A stretch of DNA of 30,168 bases, taken from positions 1-30,168 of the IMG/VR virus record IMGVR_UViG_3300034012_000155. One strand, given 5' to 3'. This stretch comes from a virus. Shown one piece after another: positions 6,831 through 15,615 of the stretch. The notes below the pieces were generated by a model. The model was not told the DNA's origin. It worked only from the letters and a program-made list of their open reading frames with translations, and did not search any database. The position numbers were made by a program, and so were the translations under genes. Position 1 is the first letter of the stretch. Each line of letters begins with the position of its first letter.

Positions 6831-9026
6831 ATGAATACAAACGAAATGCCCGTGTCAGTAGATGTCGCAGCGCCGCAAGTCATGGATGACGGCGAGCTGC
6901 AGGCGATCATTAACGGCGAACTGACGGACGCTGTTTCTTATATTGATTCGGACATTTCTCCGATTCGTGCAAAAGGTACCGAATACTATCGCGGTGACCC
7001 GTTTGGCAACGAAGAGGACGGCCGCTCGCAGGTCGTGGCGATGGAGGTGCGCGACACGGTCTCGGCCATGATGCCTTCGCTGATGCGCGTGTTCTTCTCC
7101 ACCGAGAACGTCGTTGAGTTTGTCCCCCGCGGGCCGGAGGACGAAGCCAGCGCCCAGCAGGCCACCGACTACGCCAATTACGTCTTTACGTCCGATAACA
7201 ACGGCTTTATGCAGTCTTATGCGATCTTTAAGGACGCATTGGTGCGTAAATGCGGCATCGCAAAGTACTGGTGGGAAGACACCGCGCAGGTGCGAATTGA
7301 GGATTATTCGGGGCTAGATGACCAGACTGTCCAGTTGTTGATGTCTGAGGACGCCGAGGTCAAGATCGTTGTCTCGTATCCCGACCCCGCCATCTCGCAG
7401 GAGGAGATCGCGGTGGTGCAGGCACAGGCTGCCGCCGCCGGCGTGGAGGCTCCGCCCGTGCCGATGCTGCACGATGTGCAGATCAAGCGCGTGGTGCGCG
7501 ATGGCCGTATCCGCATCATGGCGGTGCCCCCTGAGGAGCTGATCATTGACCGGCGCGCTCGCTCGTTTGAAGAGGCCGGCATCATCGCCCACCGTCAGAT
7601 GCTCACCGTGGGCGAGCTGCTCGAGATGGGCTACGACATGGACGAGATCGAGCCCAATATCTCGTCGACCGATCTGGACACGAACGACGAATATCTGGCC
7701 CGTCAGCCGCTGTCGACCACGATGGGATCGAATGATTCCATGAACCCGATGCAGCGCCGCCTGCTGTATGTTGAGGCGTATCTGCGGGTGGACTATGACG
7801 GCGACGGGCTGCCTGAGCTGCGCAAGATCTGTTGCATGGGCTCGTCCTACAAGCTGGTTCGCAACCTGCCCGCTTCCTATATTCCGTTCGTCGACTTCCC
7901 GTTTGACCCCGAGCCGCACACCTCACCCATTGAGGCGATGAGCGTGTTCGACATTACGCACGACGTCCAGGAGATCAAGTCGCAGGTTCTGCGCAATACG
8001 CTGGACTCGCTGGCTCAGTCGATCCACCCTCGCACCGCGGTCGTCGAGGGCCAGGTCAATATCGACGATGTGCTCAACAACGAAACCGGCGCCGTGATTC
8101 GTATGCGCGCTCCCGGCATGGTGCAGCCCCTGTCTCAGCCCTTCGTGGGCCAAGCTGGCTATTCGATGCTTGAGTACCTCGACCAGCTGCGCGAGGACCG
8201 CACCGGCATGAGCAAGGCCGCGATGGGTCTGAACGCTGACGCGCTGCAGTCGTCCACGAAGGCGGCGGTTGCGGCCACGATCAGCGCCTCGCACGGCCGC
8301 ATTGAGCTGACCGCGCGCATCATGGCCGAGGGTTTCAAGAAGCTGTTTAAGGGCATTTTGTACCTGCTGACCACGCACCAGGACAAGCCGCGGATGGTGC
8401 GCCTGCGTAACCAGTGGGTCTCTATTGACCCGCGTGCTTGGGATGCGTCGATGGATGTGTCCGTTAACGTGGGTCTCGGCCAAGGCGACACGAATGAGCG
8501 CCTGCAGGCTCTGACGATGATCTCGCAGATGCAAAAGGCGATTGTTGACCAGTACGGCCTGATGAATCCGATGGTCACCCCGCAGATGTATTCGCGCACG
8601 CTGCAAAAGATGGTTGAACTGTCCGGCTTTAAGGATGCTTCTCAGTACTTCCAGATGATTCCGTCGGACTTCCAGATCCCGCAGGAGCAGCCCAAACCCA
8701 CGCCGGAAGAGGTTTTGGCGCAGGTTCAGGCCGAGTCGATTCAGGCTGACATCCAGAAGAAGGCCGCGGAGCTGGAGCTCAAGCGCCAGGAGATGATGCG
8801 CGACGATGACTTCCGCCGCGACCAGCTGGCTCAAGAGTTCCTCTTGAAAAAATACGAACTTGAATTAAAGTACGGCACCCAGATCAGCAACGCCGAATTG
8901 ATGGCGATGCAGAATGTGGACCGTGAGGCAATGCGTCAGCAGACGGCCATCGTGCAGTCTGCTATGCAGGCAGCTCAGGCACCTCAAATGCCTGCCCCCA
9001 TCAACCTTAACGGAATGGCTCAATGA
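6831..9026 (+). CDS. Portal protein (head-tail connector)
   Basis: A 731-residue protein with GAGGAT before ATG 6831. The early part reads SPIRAKGTEYYRGDPFG, then VRDTVSAMMPSLMRVFFS, typical of P22/SU10-type portals that insert in the capsid vertex. The middle contains the long helix region around LRNTLDSLAQSIHPRTAV and the GMSKAAMGLNADAL stretch. The C-terminus (about residues 640-731) is a Glu/Gln/Lys-rich helix or barrel region. Length is normal for podovirus portals. It forms the dodecameric ring through which TerL packages DNA. Stop overlaps the next start as ATGA. Confidence 0.92.
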   Translation: MNTNEMPVSVDVAAPQVMDDGELQAIINGELTDAVSYIDSDISPIRAKGTEYYRGDPFGNEEDGRSQVVAMEVRDTVSAMMPSLMRVFFSTENVVEFVPRGPEDEASAQQATDYANYVFTSDNNGFMQSYAIFKDALVRKCGIAKYWWEDTAQVRIEDYSGLDDQTVQLLMSEDAEVKIVVSYPDPAISQEEIAVVQAQAAAAGVEAPPVPMLHDVQIKRVVRDGRIRIMAVPPEELIIDRRARSFEEAGIIAHRQMLTVGELLEMGYDMDEIEPNISSTDLDTNDEYLARQPLSTTMGSNDSMNPMQRRLLYVEAYLRVDYDGDGLPELRKICCMGSSYKLVRNLPASYIPFVDFPFDPEPHTSPIEAMSVFDITHDVQEIKSQVLRNTLDSLAQSIHPRTAVVEGQVNIDDVLNNETGAVIRMRAPGMVQPLSQPFVGQAGYSMLEYLDQLREDRTGMSKAAMGLNADALQSSTKAAVAATISASHGRIELTARIMAEGFKKLFKGILYLLTTHQDKPRMVRLRNQWVSIDPRAWDASMDVSVNVGLGQGDTNERLQALTMISQMQKAIVDQYGLMNPMVTPQMYSRTLQKMVELSGFKDASQYFQMIPSDFQIPQEQPKPTPEEVLAQVQAESIQADIQKKAAELELKRQEMMRDDDFRRDQLAQEFLLKKYELELKYGTQISNAELMAMQNVDREAMRQQTAIVQSAMQAAQAPQMPAPINLNGMAQ

Positions 9027-9280
9027 CGGAAGACGAGGCGGTAAGGAAAGGCCGTAAGGCGCAGCAACTGCTAGAGGATGAAACCCTAGCGGCTGCGTTG
9101 GCCAAATTGGAGAACGATCAGGTTTGGGTGTTCAAGTCAACGCGAGCAGAAGAAACAGCAAAGCGCGAGCAATGCTGGTCGATGCTCAAGGCAATTGAAA
9201 ATTTGCGGCTTGAGCTCACAAAGGTGATTGATAACGGCAAGGTGGCGCAGCGCGCCATTGAGCGTATTCAAAAGAAATAA
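9023..9280 (+). CDS. Small helical protein between portal and scaffold
   Basis: An 85-residue protein of charged helices (MTEDEAVRKGRKAQQLLEDE...) with no membrane segment and no cysteines. It overlaps the portal stop by 4 bases, so the two are probably translated together. Genes of this size occupy the same slot in many podovirus genomes but carry no function I can name. A role in head assembly is inferred from position. Confidence 0.8.
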   Translation: MTEDEAVRKGRKAQQLLEDETLAAALAKLENDQVWVFKSTRAEETAKREQCWSMLKAIENLRLELTKVIDNGKVAQRAIERIQKK

Positions 9281-9298
9281 CTGAAGGATTTTTAACCA

Positions 9299-10300
9299 AT
9301 GAATGCACCTACGCCCCAGGCAAGTGCGCCCACTGGCCCCCTAAATATGGACCAAGCGGTCCAAGCACTCTCCGCAATGCTGCCTGAAGAAGGACAACAG
9401 GAAAGCGGTGAGACGCAAGAGTCGCAACCTCAAGATGAGGAAGTGACTGCGGCAGCCCCTGAAGAGCTCGCGGAAGACGAAGACAATTCCGCAGAGCAGT
9501 CGGAGGCTGAACAACCTGAGTTAGAGGAAGACACCCAGGACGAGGCAAAGCCCGAGATCTTCACCGTCAAGGTTGACGGTAAGGAGGTTGAGGTTACTTT
9601 GGACGAACTCCAAAAGGGCTATTCACGGACTCAGGATTACACCCGGAAAACGCAGCAGGTCGCCGAGGCGCGTAAAGCCGCCGAAGCTGAATTGCAGGCA
9701 GTCCGGGCCGAGCGAGAGCAATATGCTCAGTTGTTGACGGCGTTAAGTGAGCAAGTCAAGACCGCAGCAGAGCCCAAAATTGACTGGGATCGCCTCTACC
9801 AAGAGGACCCCATTGAATATGTGCGGCAGCGGGAGGTGATGCGAGAGAACCGGGAAAAGGCTGCGGCTATTCAGGCCGAACAGGCGCGGCTTGCCGAGAT
9901 TTCGCAAAAGGAGCAGATGGAGCAGTTTCAGGCTTTGAAGGCCAAAGAGTCTGATGCGCTCATTGAGGCGTTGCCGGCGTGGAAAGATCCCGCGAAGGCA
10001 AAGGCTGAGAAAGCAATGCTCGTTGAATTCGGTCAGAAGATGGGATTCACACCTCAAGAGCTTGGCAACATTTACGACCACCGGGTGGTTTTGGCGCTGC
10101 GTAAAGCTGCGCTGTATGACCAGATGCAGGCCAAACGGGCCAACATCAAACCGGCTAACAACGGACCGCGACCTGCCAAGCCTGGTGCAGCAGGACGGGT
10201 ATCTCAGATGAGTGATAGCGCTCGAGCAAACCAGCGTCTTGCCAAAACCGGCCGCGTCGATGATGCGGCTTCTGCAATCGAACTTCTTTTACCGAGGTAA
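9299..10300 (+). CDS. Capsid scaffolding protein
   Basis: A 333-residue protein with GAAGGA ahead of ATG 9299. The first ~80 residues are highly acidic (many Glu/Asp/Gln). A short beta segment follows (FTVKVDGKEVEVTLDELQKG, then YSRTQDYTRKTQQ), then a long coiled-coil-like helix (~115-225) and a basic tail with Pro and Arg. Acidic plus coiled-coil character and its place right before the capsid gene match scaffolding proteins of SU10/P22-type phages. It would be removed from the prohead after assembly. No protease motif is visible. Confidence 0.85.
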   Translation: MNAPTPQASAPTGPLNMDQAVQALSAMLPEEGQQESGETQESQPQDEEVTAAAPEELAEDEDNSAEQSEAEQPELEEDTQDEAKPEIFTVKVDGKEVEVTLDELQKGYSRTQDYTRKTQQVAEARKAAEAELQAVRAEREQYAQLLTALSEQVKTAAEPKIDWDRLYQEDPIEYVRQREVMRENREKAAAIQAEQARLAEISQKEQMEQFQALKAKESDALIEALPAWKDPAKAKAEKAMLVEFGQKMGFTPQELGNIYDHRVVLALRKAALYDQMQAKRANIKPANNGPRPAKPGAAGRVSQMSDSARANQRLAKTGRVDDAASAIELLLPR

Positions 10301-10303
10301 ATC

Positions 10304-11266
10304 ATGGCTATCGTAACCAATACCTTCACGACCTACTCTGCCAAGGGTATCCGTGAAGACCTGAGCAACGTTATCACCAACATCTCTCCCGAAGAGACGC
10401 CCTTCATGAGCAACATTGGTCGCGAAAACGTGACCAATACGCTTTATGAGTGGCAAACCGACGCGCTGGCTGCCGCTGCTGCCAACGCCCAGCTGGAAGG
10501 CGACGACGTCACTTTTGACGCTGTCACCGCCACTGTGCGTCTGCAGAACTACGCGCAGATCAGCCGCAAGACTATCGTCCTGTCGAACACTGAAGAAGTG
10601 GTCAACAAGGCCGGTCGTCGCTCGGAAGTCGCCTACCAGATCGCCAAGCGTTCCGCGGAACTCAAGCGCGATCAAGAATTCGCGATGCTGAACAACGCTG
10701 GCACTACCTCCGGTAGCACCACCGCTGCTCGCACCTCGGCTTCGCTGGGCGCTTTCATCAAGACCAACGTCGACTATGACACCACCAACGGCGTCAACCC
10801 CAGCTACACCACCCTGCCCACGCTGGGTCGTACTGACGGCACCGTGCGCACCTTCACCGAGACCATCCTGAAGAACGTGATTCAGAAGGTTTGGGCTCAA
10901 GGTGGTACGCCCAAGATCTTGATGACGGGTCCCGTCAACAAGCAGCGCGTGTCTGGCTTTGCTGGTATCGCCTCTTCGCGTTTCAACGTTGAAGGCGGTG
11001 CGCGTCCTGCCACCATCATCGGTGCCGCTGACATCTATGTGTCGGACTTCGGCAACGTGAACGTGGTGCCTAACCGCTTCCAGCGCGAGCGTGATGCTTG
11101 GGTTCTGGACCCGGATTACGCCAAGATGGTCGTGCTGCGCCCGTACCAGCAGGTTGAACTCGCCAAGACCGGCGACGCCGAAAAGCGTCTGCTGATCGTC
11201 GAGTGGGGCCTGAAGGTTCTGGCTGAGAACGCCCACGGCCTGGCCGCTGACCTAGTGACCTCCTAA
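10304..11266 (+). CDS. Major capsid protein (HK97 fold, DUF5309/SU10-like)
   Basis: A 320-residue protein with GAGGT upstream of ATG 10304. The N-terminus (TFTTYSAKGIREDLSNVITN, then SPEETPF) and the blocks EWQTDAL, NYAQISRKTIVLSNTEE and RDAWVLDPDYAKMVVLRPY are features I associate with DUF5309 capsid proteins. No extra Ig-like domain is attached. Codon use is more regular than in neighbouring genes, as expected for a highly made protein. An intrinsic terminator follows 11 bases after the stop. Confidence 0.93.
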   Translation: MAIVTNTFTTYSAKGIREDLSNVITNISPEETPFMSNIGRENVTNTLYEWQTDALAAAAANAQLEGDDVTFDAVTATVRLQNYAQISRKTIVLSNTEEVVNKAGRRSEVAYQIAKRSAELKRDQEFAMLNNAGTTSGSTTAARTSASLGAFIKTNVDYDTTNGVNPSYTTLPTLGRTDGTVRTFTETILKNVIQKVWAQGGTPKILMTGPVNKQRVSGFAGIASSRFNVEGGARPATIIGAADIYVSDFGNVNVVPNRFQRERDAWVLDPDYAKMVVLRPYQQVELAKTGDAEKRLLIVEWGLKVLAENAHGLAADLVTS

Positions 11267-11276
11267 TCGGAGTGAG

Positions 11277-11306
11277 GGGGATCAGGGAAACCTGGTCCCC
11301 TTTTTT
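11277..11306 (+). terminator. Intrinsic terminator after the capsid gene
   Basis: GGGGATCAGG (11277-11286) pairs with CCTGGTCCCC (11291-11300) across a GAAA tetraloop, with one T-G wobble, and is followed by six T. This is a textbook Rho-independent terminator. It would limit read-through from the head genes into the tail genes, raising capsid mRNA relative to downstream genes. Confidence 0.9.
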
Positions 11307-11322
11307 AACTTTTAGCCAAAAA

Positions 11323-11637
11323 ATGACAAATTCAAAACTGTTTGACGTAAACAAAGACCTGGGGATCACCAGGACGTGGCACTACGACGAAGAAAAAGAC
11401 GAGGCCACCATCCAGACGCAGCAAGATGTGTCTGCGATCATTGAAGAGAACAAGCAAGAATTTAATCAGATGGATGAGCGCGCACGCTGGGGCGAATGGT
11501 CTCGCGTGGCGTCGATTCCGTTGAGTCTCTACTACCAGCTCAAGGCTGAAGGCAAGCTAGAGGACGAGGCGTACATGAAGCGCTGGCTAAACGATCCAGA
11601 AAATCGTCATTTCCGCGTGCGTCCGGGGCAGGTATGA
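11323..11637 (+). CDS. Small conserved phage protein of unknown function
   Basis: A 104-residue protein. I chose ATG 11323 because the in-frame GTG at 11272 lies in the terminator hairpin. The chosen start has no clear ribosome site and sits in an A/T-rich leader. The end (RARWGEWSRVASIPLSLYYQ, then MKRWLNDPENRHFRVRPGQV) resembles a short protein family common near capsid genes of T7-like and other podoviruses. No function is known to me. It overlaps the next gene by 4 bases. Confidence 0.8.
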   Translation: MTNSKLFDVNKDLGITRTWHYDEEKDEATIQTQQDVSAIIEENKQEFNQMDERARWGEWSRVASIPLSLYYQLKAEGKLEDEAYMKRWLNDPENRHFRVRPGQV

Positions 11638-12293
11638 AGACGAACTACATCGCTGTCTGCACCCCTGCGCGTGACATGGTGCATACCATGTTCACCTATG
11701 ACCTGGTCAATATGGTGTGCCACCACACGCTGACGACCAACGATGCGATTTCGCTGAAGATCTCCGAGGGCACGCTGATCGCTAACCAGCGCGCCGAGCT
11801 GTCGCTGGATGCGATGCGCGAGGGCTGCTCGCACCTGCTGTTTGTGGATTCGGATATGCGTTTCCCGCAAGACATGATCGGCCGGCTGCTAGCGCACGAT
11901 CTAGACATCGTGGCGGCCAACTGCGCCAGGCGCAGGATGCCAACCGGCCCGACGGCGCAGATCTACAAGGAAAACGGCGACCGCGAGCTGGTCTGGTCAA
12001 TGCCTGAGAGCACCGGCCTGCAGGAGATTGGCTCGGTCGGGATGGGCGTAATGCTCATCAAGGCTGACGTCTTTAAGGGTCTGTCCGAGCCGTGGTACGA
12101 GACGCCGTGGCGTAGCGACAAACGGGGCTACATTGGCGAAGACGTTTTCTTTTGCAACAAGGCTCGGGCTGCTGGATTTAAAATCTGGATTGATCACGAC
12201 GTGTCGAAGGAAATCGGCCACGTCGGCACGTTTGAATACAAGCACGAGCACACCTGGATCGTGAAGGATCTAGAGAAGGAAAAGGCGCCCTAA
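11634..12293 (+). CDS. Second glycosyltransferase-like protein (GT2/Anp1 type)
   Basis: A 219-residue protein with no membrane segment. LLFVDSDMRFP (D72-S73-D74) is a clear DXD motif preceded by hydrophobic strand residues, and GEDVFFCNKARAAGFKIWID (E169, D170) matches the acceptor-side acidic pair of GT-A enzymes. H196 lies in a GHVGTF segment. Such enzymes move sugars from nucleotide sugars to a protein or glycan. Located between the capsid and adaptor genes, it may decorate virion proteins or alter the host surface. It is different in sequence from the protein encoded at 5874-6575. Confidence 0.8.
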   Translation: MKTNYIAVCTPARDMVHTMFTYDLVNMVCHHTLTTNDAISLKISEGTLIANQRAELSLDAMREGCSHLLFVDSDMRFPQDMIGRLLAHDLDIVAANCARRRMPTGPTAQIYKENGDRELVWSMPESTGLQEIGSVGMGVMLIKADVFKGLSEPWYETPWRSDKRGYIGEDVFFCNKARAAGFKIWIDHDVSKEIGHVGTFEYKHEHTWIVKDLEKEKAP

Positions 12294-12916
12294 TGGCACT
12301 GTCAACGTACACGGAACTCAAGGCGTCGGTGGCCGACTGGCTTAACCGCACCGATCTGACCAGCGTCATCCCGGACTTTATTGCTCTGGCTGAAGCGCAG
12401 ATCGAGCGCACGCTGCGCACGCGCCAGATGATCGTGCGCGCCACGGCGTCGATTGATACCGAGTACAGCGCGGTGCCGGCCGATTTCCTTGAGACTAAGT
12501 CGATCAAGCTGAACACAAATCCCGTGACGGCGCTCACGTTTGAGTCCGTCGACGCACTTGATAGTCTTAAATCTACAACTTATATTTCTGCGGGTAAACC
12601 CCAGTATTTCAGCATTGTCGGCGGTCAGGTCCGGGTGCTGCCAGTGCCTGATAGCACCTACACCGCCGAGCTGATCTACTACGCCAAGCTGTCCAAGTTG
12701 TCGGGTAGCAATGCGACGAATTGGCTTTTGACGCAAGCCCCGGACGTGTACCTTTATGGCTCACTGATGCAGGCCGCGCCTTATCTTAAGGATGATTCGC
12801 GGGTGGCGGTTTGGGCGGCGATCTACACCCGCGGCCTCGAGGAGTTGCAGGTCGCTGACGACCGCGGCGCAACGTCTGGCGGCTCCATAATGATGCGAGC
12901 CAGGACTTTCGGATAA
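12293..12916 (+). CDS. Head-tail adaptor protein (SU10/gp11-like)
   Basis: A 207-residue protein whose ATG overlaps the previous TAA (TAATG), with AAGGA upstream. The start (LSTYTELKASVADWLNRTDL, then IPDFIALAEAQIERTLRTRQ) and the later VRVLPVPDSTYTAELIYYAK followed by LYGSLMQAAPYL are typical of podovirus adaptors that sit under the portal. It would join the portal to the nozzle encoded at 19268-20749. Confidence 0.85.
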   Translation: MALSTYTELKASVADWLNRTDLTSVIPDFIALAEAQIERTLRTRQMIVRATASIDTEYSAVPADFLETKSIKLNTNPVTALTFESVDALDSLKSTTYISAGKPQYFSIVGGQVRVLPVPDSTYTAELIYYAKLSKLSGSNATNWLLTQAPDVYLYGSLMQAAPYLKDDSRVAVWAAIYTRGLEELQVADDRGATSGGSIMMRARTFG

Positions 12917-12929
12917 AGGAGTTTTTGAA

Positions 12930-13328
12930 ATGTCATCGTTTACCGACTACACCGAGAACCTGGTTCTCAATTGGCTGTTGACCACCAATAGCGCCACCCG
13001 CCCGACCGCCTGGTATGTGGGCCTTTTCACTGCTGCCCCGTCCGATACGGGTGGCGGCACTGAGGTCTCCGGCAACGGTTATGCCCGAGTCGCCACCGGC
13101 ACGATTAGCGTGTCTGGCACGTCGCCCACCAATGCCACGAACTCCGCGGCCATTGAATTCGCTGCAGCCTCTGGCGGCAACTGGGGTTCGATTGGCTGGG
13201 CTGCGATTTTCGACGCCTCCACTGGCGGCAATATGCTGGCCTGGGCTGCGTTGTCTACCGCACGTACCATCAACGACGGCGACGTGCTGCGTATTCCTGC
13301 CGGCGATCTGGACGTCACCTTGACGTAA
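12930..13328 (+). CDS. Tail-fibre-like small structural protein
   Basis: A 132-residue, beta-rich protein with AGGAG before ATG 12930. The pattern TAWYVGLFTAAPSDTGGGTE, then YARVATGTIS, and the ending NDGDVLRIPAGDLDVTLT is shared by small phage tail or fibre proteins I have seen. No enzymatic motif. It starts a block of fibre genes, so a virion-surface role is likely. Confidence 0.75.
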   Translation: MSSFTDYTENLVLNWLLTTNSATRPTAWYVGLFTAAPSDTGGGTEVSGNGYARVATGTISVSGTSPTNATNSAAIEFAAASGGNWGSIGWAAIFDASTGGNMLAWAALSTARTINDGDVLRIPAGDLDVTLT

Positions 13329-13335
13329 TCCGCAA

Positions 13336-14148
13336 ATGGCTGCTTACGGCGTAGGGGCATACGGCGCAGGCCAGTATTCGGATCCTCGGGTCGGGTACGG
13401 CTACGGCTCTTACGGCGCAGGCAACTATTCCCGTGGATCATTTCAGCCTAGTCTGACCATTGCGGCCACGTCGGCCGCGACGGTTTCGGCTGTCCGCTAC
13501 GTCACCGCCACGGTGTCTATTGCGGCCTCGTCCACGGCGTCCGTCTCTGCCACCGCGGTGCGCAGCGCCGCGTTTACCGCTGCCGCATCGTCTTCTGTTT
13601 CTGTTGCAGCGCAGCGCGTTACTTTCGCAACGGTTGCCGTGGCGGCGTCGTCGTCTGTCAACGTTTCCGCGCTGCGGTACGCCATCGGAGCCTTTACGGC
13701 GGCCAGCTCGTCGGCGGCTAGCATTTCCGCGGTGCGGTACGCCATTGCTTCGTTTGCTGCTAATGACGTTAGCGCGATGGCGGTCTCGGCGGTCCGGGTG
13801 CCGCTCATTAGCATCCTGATAGAGGCCTGGGCTGACATGACGGTCAGCACCAGCGTTATCGTGAACCAAGCGGTTACGATTAACGCGGAGTCTGAAGTCG
13901 CCGTCAATGGCGTGCGCATCCAGCCTAGCGCGATATTGTTGCCATGCGTGTCTAGCATGGCGGTCAATGGTGTTCTAAAATGGGTGCAAGAATCTGATAC
14001 ATCGGAAACATGGACGAGCATCCCGGATACAAGCGAGGTCTGGACTGCGGTTTCTGATGGATCGACAAGCTGGACCGCGCAAGGCGATACGTCCGAGTCT
14101 TGGACCCCAATCCCTGTGAATTCTGAAACGTGGCAAATCGCCGCATGA
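13336..14148 (+). CDS. Tandem-repeat tail-fibre-like protein
   Basis: A 270-residue protein built almost wholly from repeats. Residues 4-32 hold two YG-rich units (YGVGAYGAGQYS and YGYGSYGAGNYS). Residues 40-219 are nine units of exactly 20 residues with a core like AASSSVSVSAVRYA; units 6-9 are more diverged. Residues 221-270 are five units of exactly 10 residues, like DTSETWTSIP, each with a Trp at position 6. There is no signal peptide. Such regular alternation of small and hydrophobic residues suggests a beta-helix or fibrous shaft. It is likely a fibre component, although I recognise no family. Confidence 0.8.
   Translation: MAAYGVGAYGAGQYSDPRVGYGYGSYGAGNYSRGSFQPSLTIAATSAATVSAVRYVTATVSIAASSTASVSATAVRSAAFTAAASSSVSVAAQRVTFATVAVAASSSVNVSALRYAIGAFTAASSSAASISAVRYAIASFAANDVSAMAVSAVRVPLISILIEAWADMTVSTSVIVNQAVTINAESEVAVNGVRIQPSAILLPCVSSMAVNGVLKWVQESDTSETWTSIPDTSEVWTAVSDGSTSWTAQGDTSESWTPIPVNSETWQIAA
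13453..13992 (+). repeat. Nine coding repeats of 60 bp
   Basis: These bases encode nine consecutive units of exactly 20 residues (protein residues 40-219). The best-conserved units are 1, 4 and 5 (SAVRY or SALRY near position 12-16). The DNA units are diverged, so the array is old rather than freshly copied. Confidence 0.8.
13996..14145 (+). repeat. Five coding repeats of 30 bp
   Basis: These bases encode five units of exactly 10 residues (protein residues 221-270) with pattern D-T-S-E-x-W-T. The unit is half the length of the 20-residue repeat before it. Trp is conserved in all five units. Confidence 0.85.
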
Positions 14149-14156
14149 GGTGCTAA

Positions 14157-14822
14157 ATGGCCGATACGACTACCACTAACCTATTGCTGACCAAGCCCGA
14201 GGTCGGCGCCAGCACGGACACCTGGGGTACCAAGATCAACACCGATCTGGACACCATCGACGCGCTGTTTGATGCCGGCCCGATCCTTAAGATTACTAGG
14301 GGCGGAACTGGTGGCTCTACTGCATCGGCTGCTCGTACTGCGCTCGGTCTGGCGATTGGAACTGATGTTCTCGCGCCAAATGGATCTGGCGCCTCGCTGA
14401 CGAGCCTCAATGCGTCTAACATTTCCACAGGAACAATACCGACCGGGATTCTGGCGGTTACTCAAGCCGCAAAAACAGCCGATACCACGATTGCCACAAC
14501 AGGATTTGTCGACCGCCTCCGTAGCCTTCTGGCTCCTACGACAACCAGCTCCGGAGGAACTCTTGTTCTTGGTGATCGGGGTACTCTTGTTGCTGTGACT
14601 GCAGGCGTGACTGTCCCGGCCAACGTGTTTGCGGCCAATGATGTTGTAACCATCTACAACAACAGCTCATCCAGCATCACTATTACGCAAGGGGCAAGTT
14701 TGACGCTGCGCCAAGTTGGCACTGCTAACACCGGGAACCGAACACTAGCGCAACGTGGTCTTGTGACGATTGCATTCATTTCTGCGACTGAAGCTGTCAT
14801 CTCTGGCGGGGGCCTGACGTAA
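14157..14822 (+). CDS. Tail fibre protein
   Basis: A 221-residue protein. The start ([20 protein letters not shown], then [10 protein letters not shown]) is a common N-terminal motif of phage tail fibres, and [20 protein letters not shown] is the widespread fibre repeat segment. The rest is beta-rich with many Thr/Ser/Val ([31 protein letters not shown]), as in a fibre tip. It overlaps the following gene by one base. Confidence 0.85.
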   Translation: MADTTTTNLLLTKPEVGASTDTWGTKINTDLDTIDALFDAGPILKITRGGTGGSTASAARTALGLAIGTDVLAPNGSGASLTSLNASNISTGTIPTGILAVTQAAKTADTTIATTGFVDRLRSLLAPTTTSSGGTLVLGDRGTLVAVTAGVTVPANVFAANDVVTIYNNSSSSITITQGASLTLRQVGTANTGNRTLAQRGLVTIAFISATEAVISGGGLT

Positions 14823-15607
14823 TGGCTGGTATCCACAACGTGTTGGCGGGGGCGTTTGGCGGCCCTTTGGTCACACCTACCGTTGAATATTTAGTTATTG
14901 CTGGTGGTGGTGGTGGCGGCGCATCTAACGGCGGCGGCGGTGGCGCAGGGGGATATCGGACAGCTTCTGGCCTCGATGTGACCGCAGGCTCCGCGATTAC
15001 CGTTACCGTTGGCGGCGGAGGCGCAGGTAAAAATACTTCAGGCGGGACTGTGTTCGGCGCTGGTTCAGACGGCGGGAATTCAGTTTTTGGAACAATTACT
15101 TCTACTGGAGGTGGCGGTGGTGGGGGTAGCCTTGAAGCTGGGCGTAATGGAGGCTCTGGCGGCGGTGGAGGCAATGAAGGTCGTGCAGCAGGTACGGGCA
15201 CCGCAGGTCAAGGTAACAACGGCGGCTCTAACAGTGCAGGCGGTGGTGGTGGTGGTGCTGGTGCGGCAGGCAGCGGCACGAACGGGGGGAATGGTTCTTC
15301 TTCGTCCATTTCCGGGTCTTCTGTTACTCGTGGCGGCGGTGGTGCGGGACGTTCATCTGGGGCAACTGGTGGCTCTGGTGGCGGCGGTGGGCCAAACGTT
15401 AACGGAACCGCAAACACAGGTGGCGGCGGTGGCGGTTGGAACGATACAGGCAGCTCAAGCGCAGGTAACGGTGGCTCTGGCATCGTGATCATTCGCTACG
15501 AGGACATCTATCCCGCTGCAGCGTCTACTACCGGATCTCCTAGCGTGTCTGTTACGGGCGGTTATCGTATCTACACCTGGACTGGATCCGGGTCGATTAC
15601 GTTCTGA
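14822..15607 (+). CDS. Glycine-rich tail-tip adhesin
   Basis: A 261-residue protein with many Gly runs (about residues 25-215), starting VEYLVIAGGGGGG and ending SGIVIIRYEDIYPA, then GGYRIYTWTGSGSITF. This layout (short start, polyglycine sandwich, conserved end) matches phage glycine-rich adhesins such as the T-even gp38 type, where loops between Gly strands bind the host receptor. The order fibre then glycine-rich tip is expected. The GGT/GGC codon runs may slip during copying and vary the loops. Confidence 0.8.
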   Translation: MAGIHNVLAGAFGGPLVTPTVEYLVIAGGGGGGASNGGGGGAGGYRTASGLDVTAGSAITVTVGGGGAGKNTSGGTVFGAGSDGGNSVFGTITSTGGGGGGGSLEAGRNGGSGGGGGNEGRAAGTGTAGQGNNGGSNSAGGGGGGAGAAGSGTNGGNGSSSSISGSSVTRGGGGAGRSSGATGGSGGGGGPNVNGTANTGGGGGGWNDTGSSSAGNGGSGIVIIRYEDIYPAAASTTGSPSVSVTGGYRIYTWTGSGSITF

Positions 15608-15615
15608 GGTAAGTC

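Noticed and set aside
7923-8834. 303-codon open frame on the - strand
   Set aside because: It lies fully inside the portal gene on the opposite strand; the translation is His/Leu/Arg-rich with no domain.
14797-15492. Proline-rich open frames on the - strand
   Set aside because: They are the complement of the Gly codons (GGN gives NCC) of the glycine-rich adhesin, not genes.
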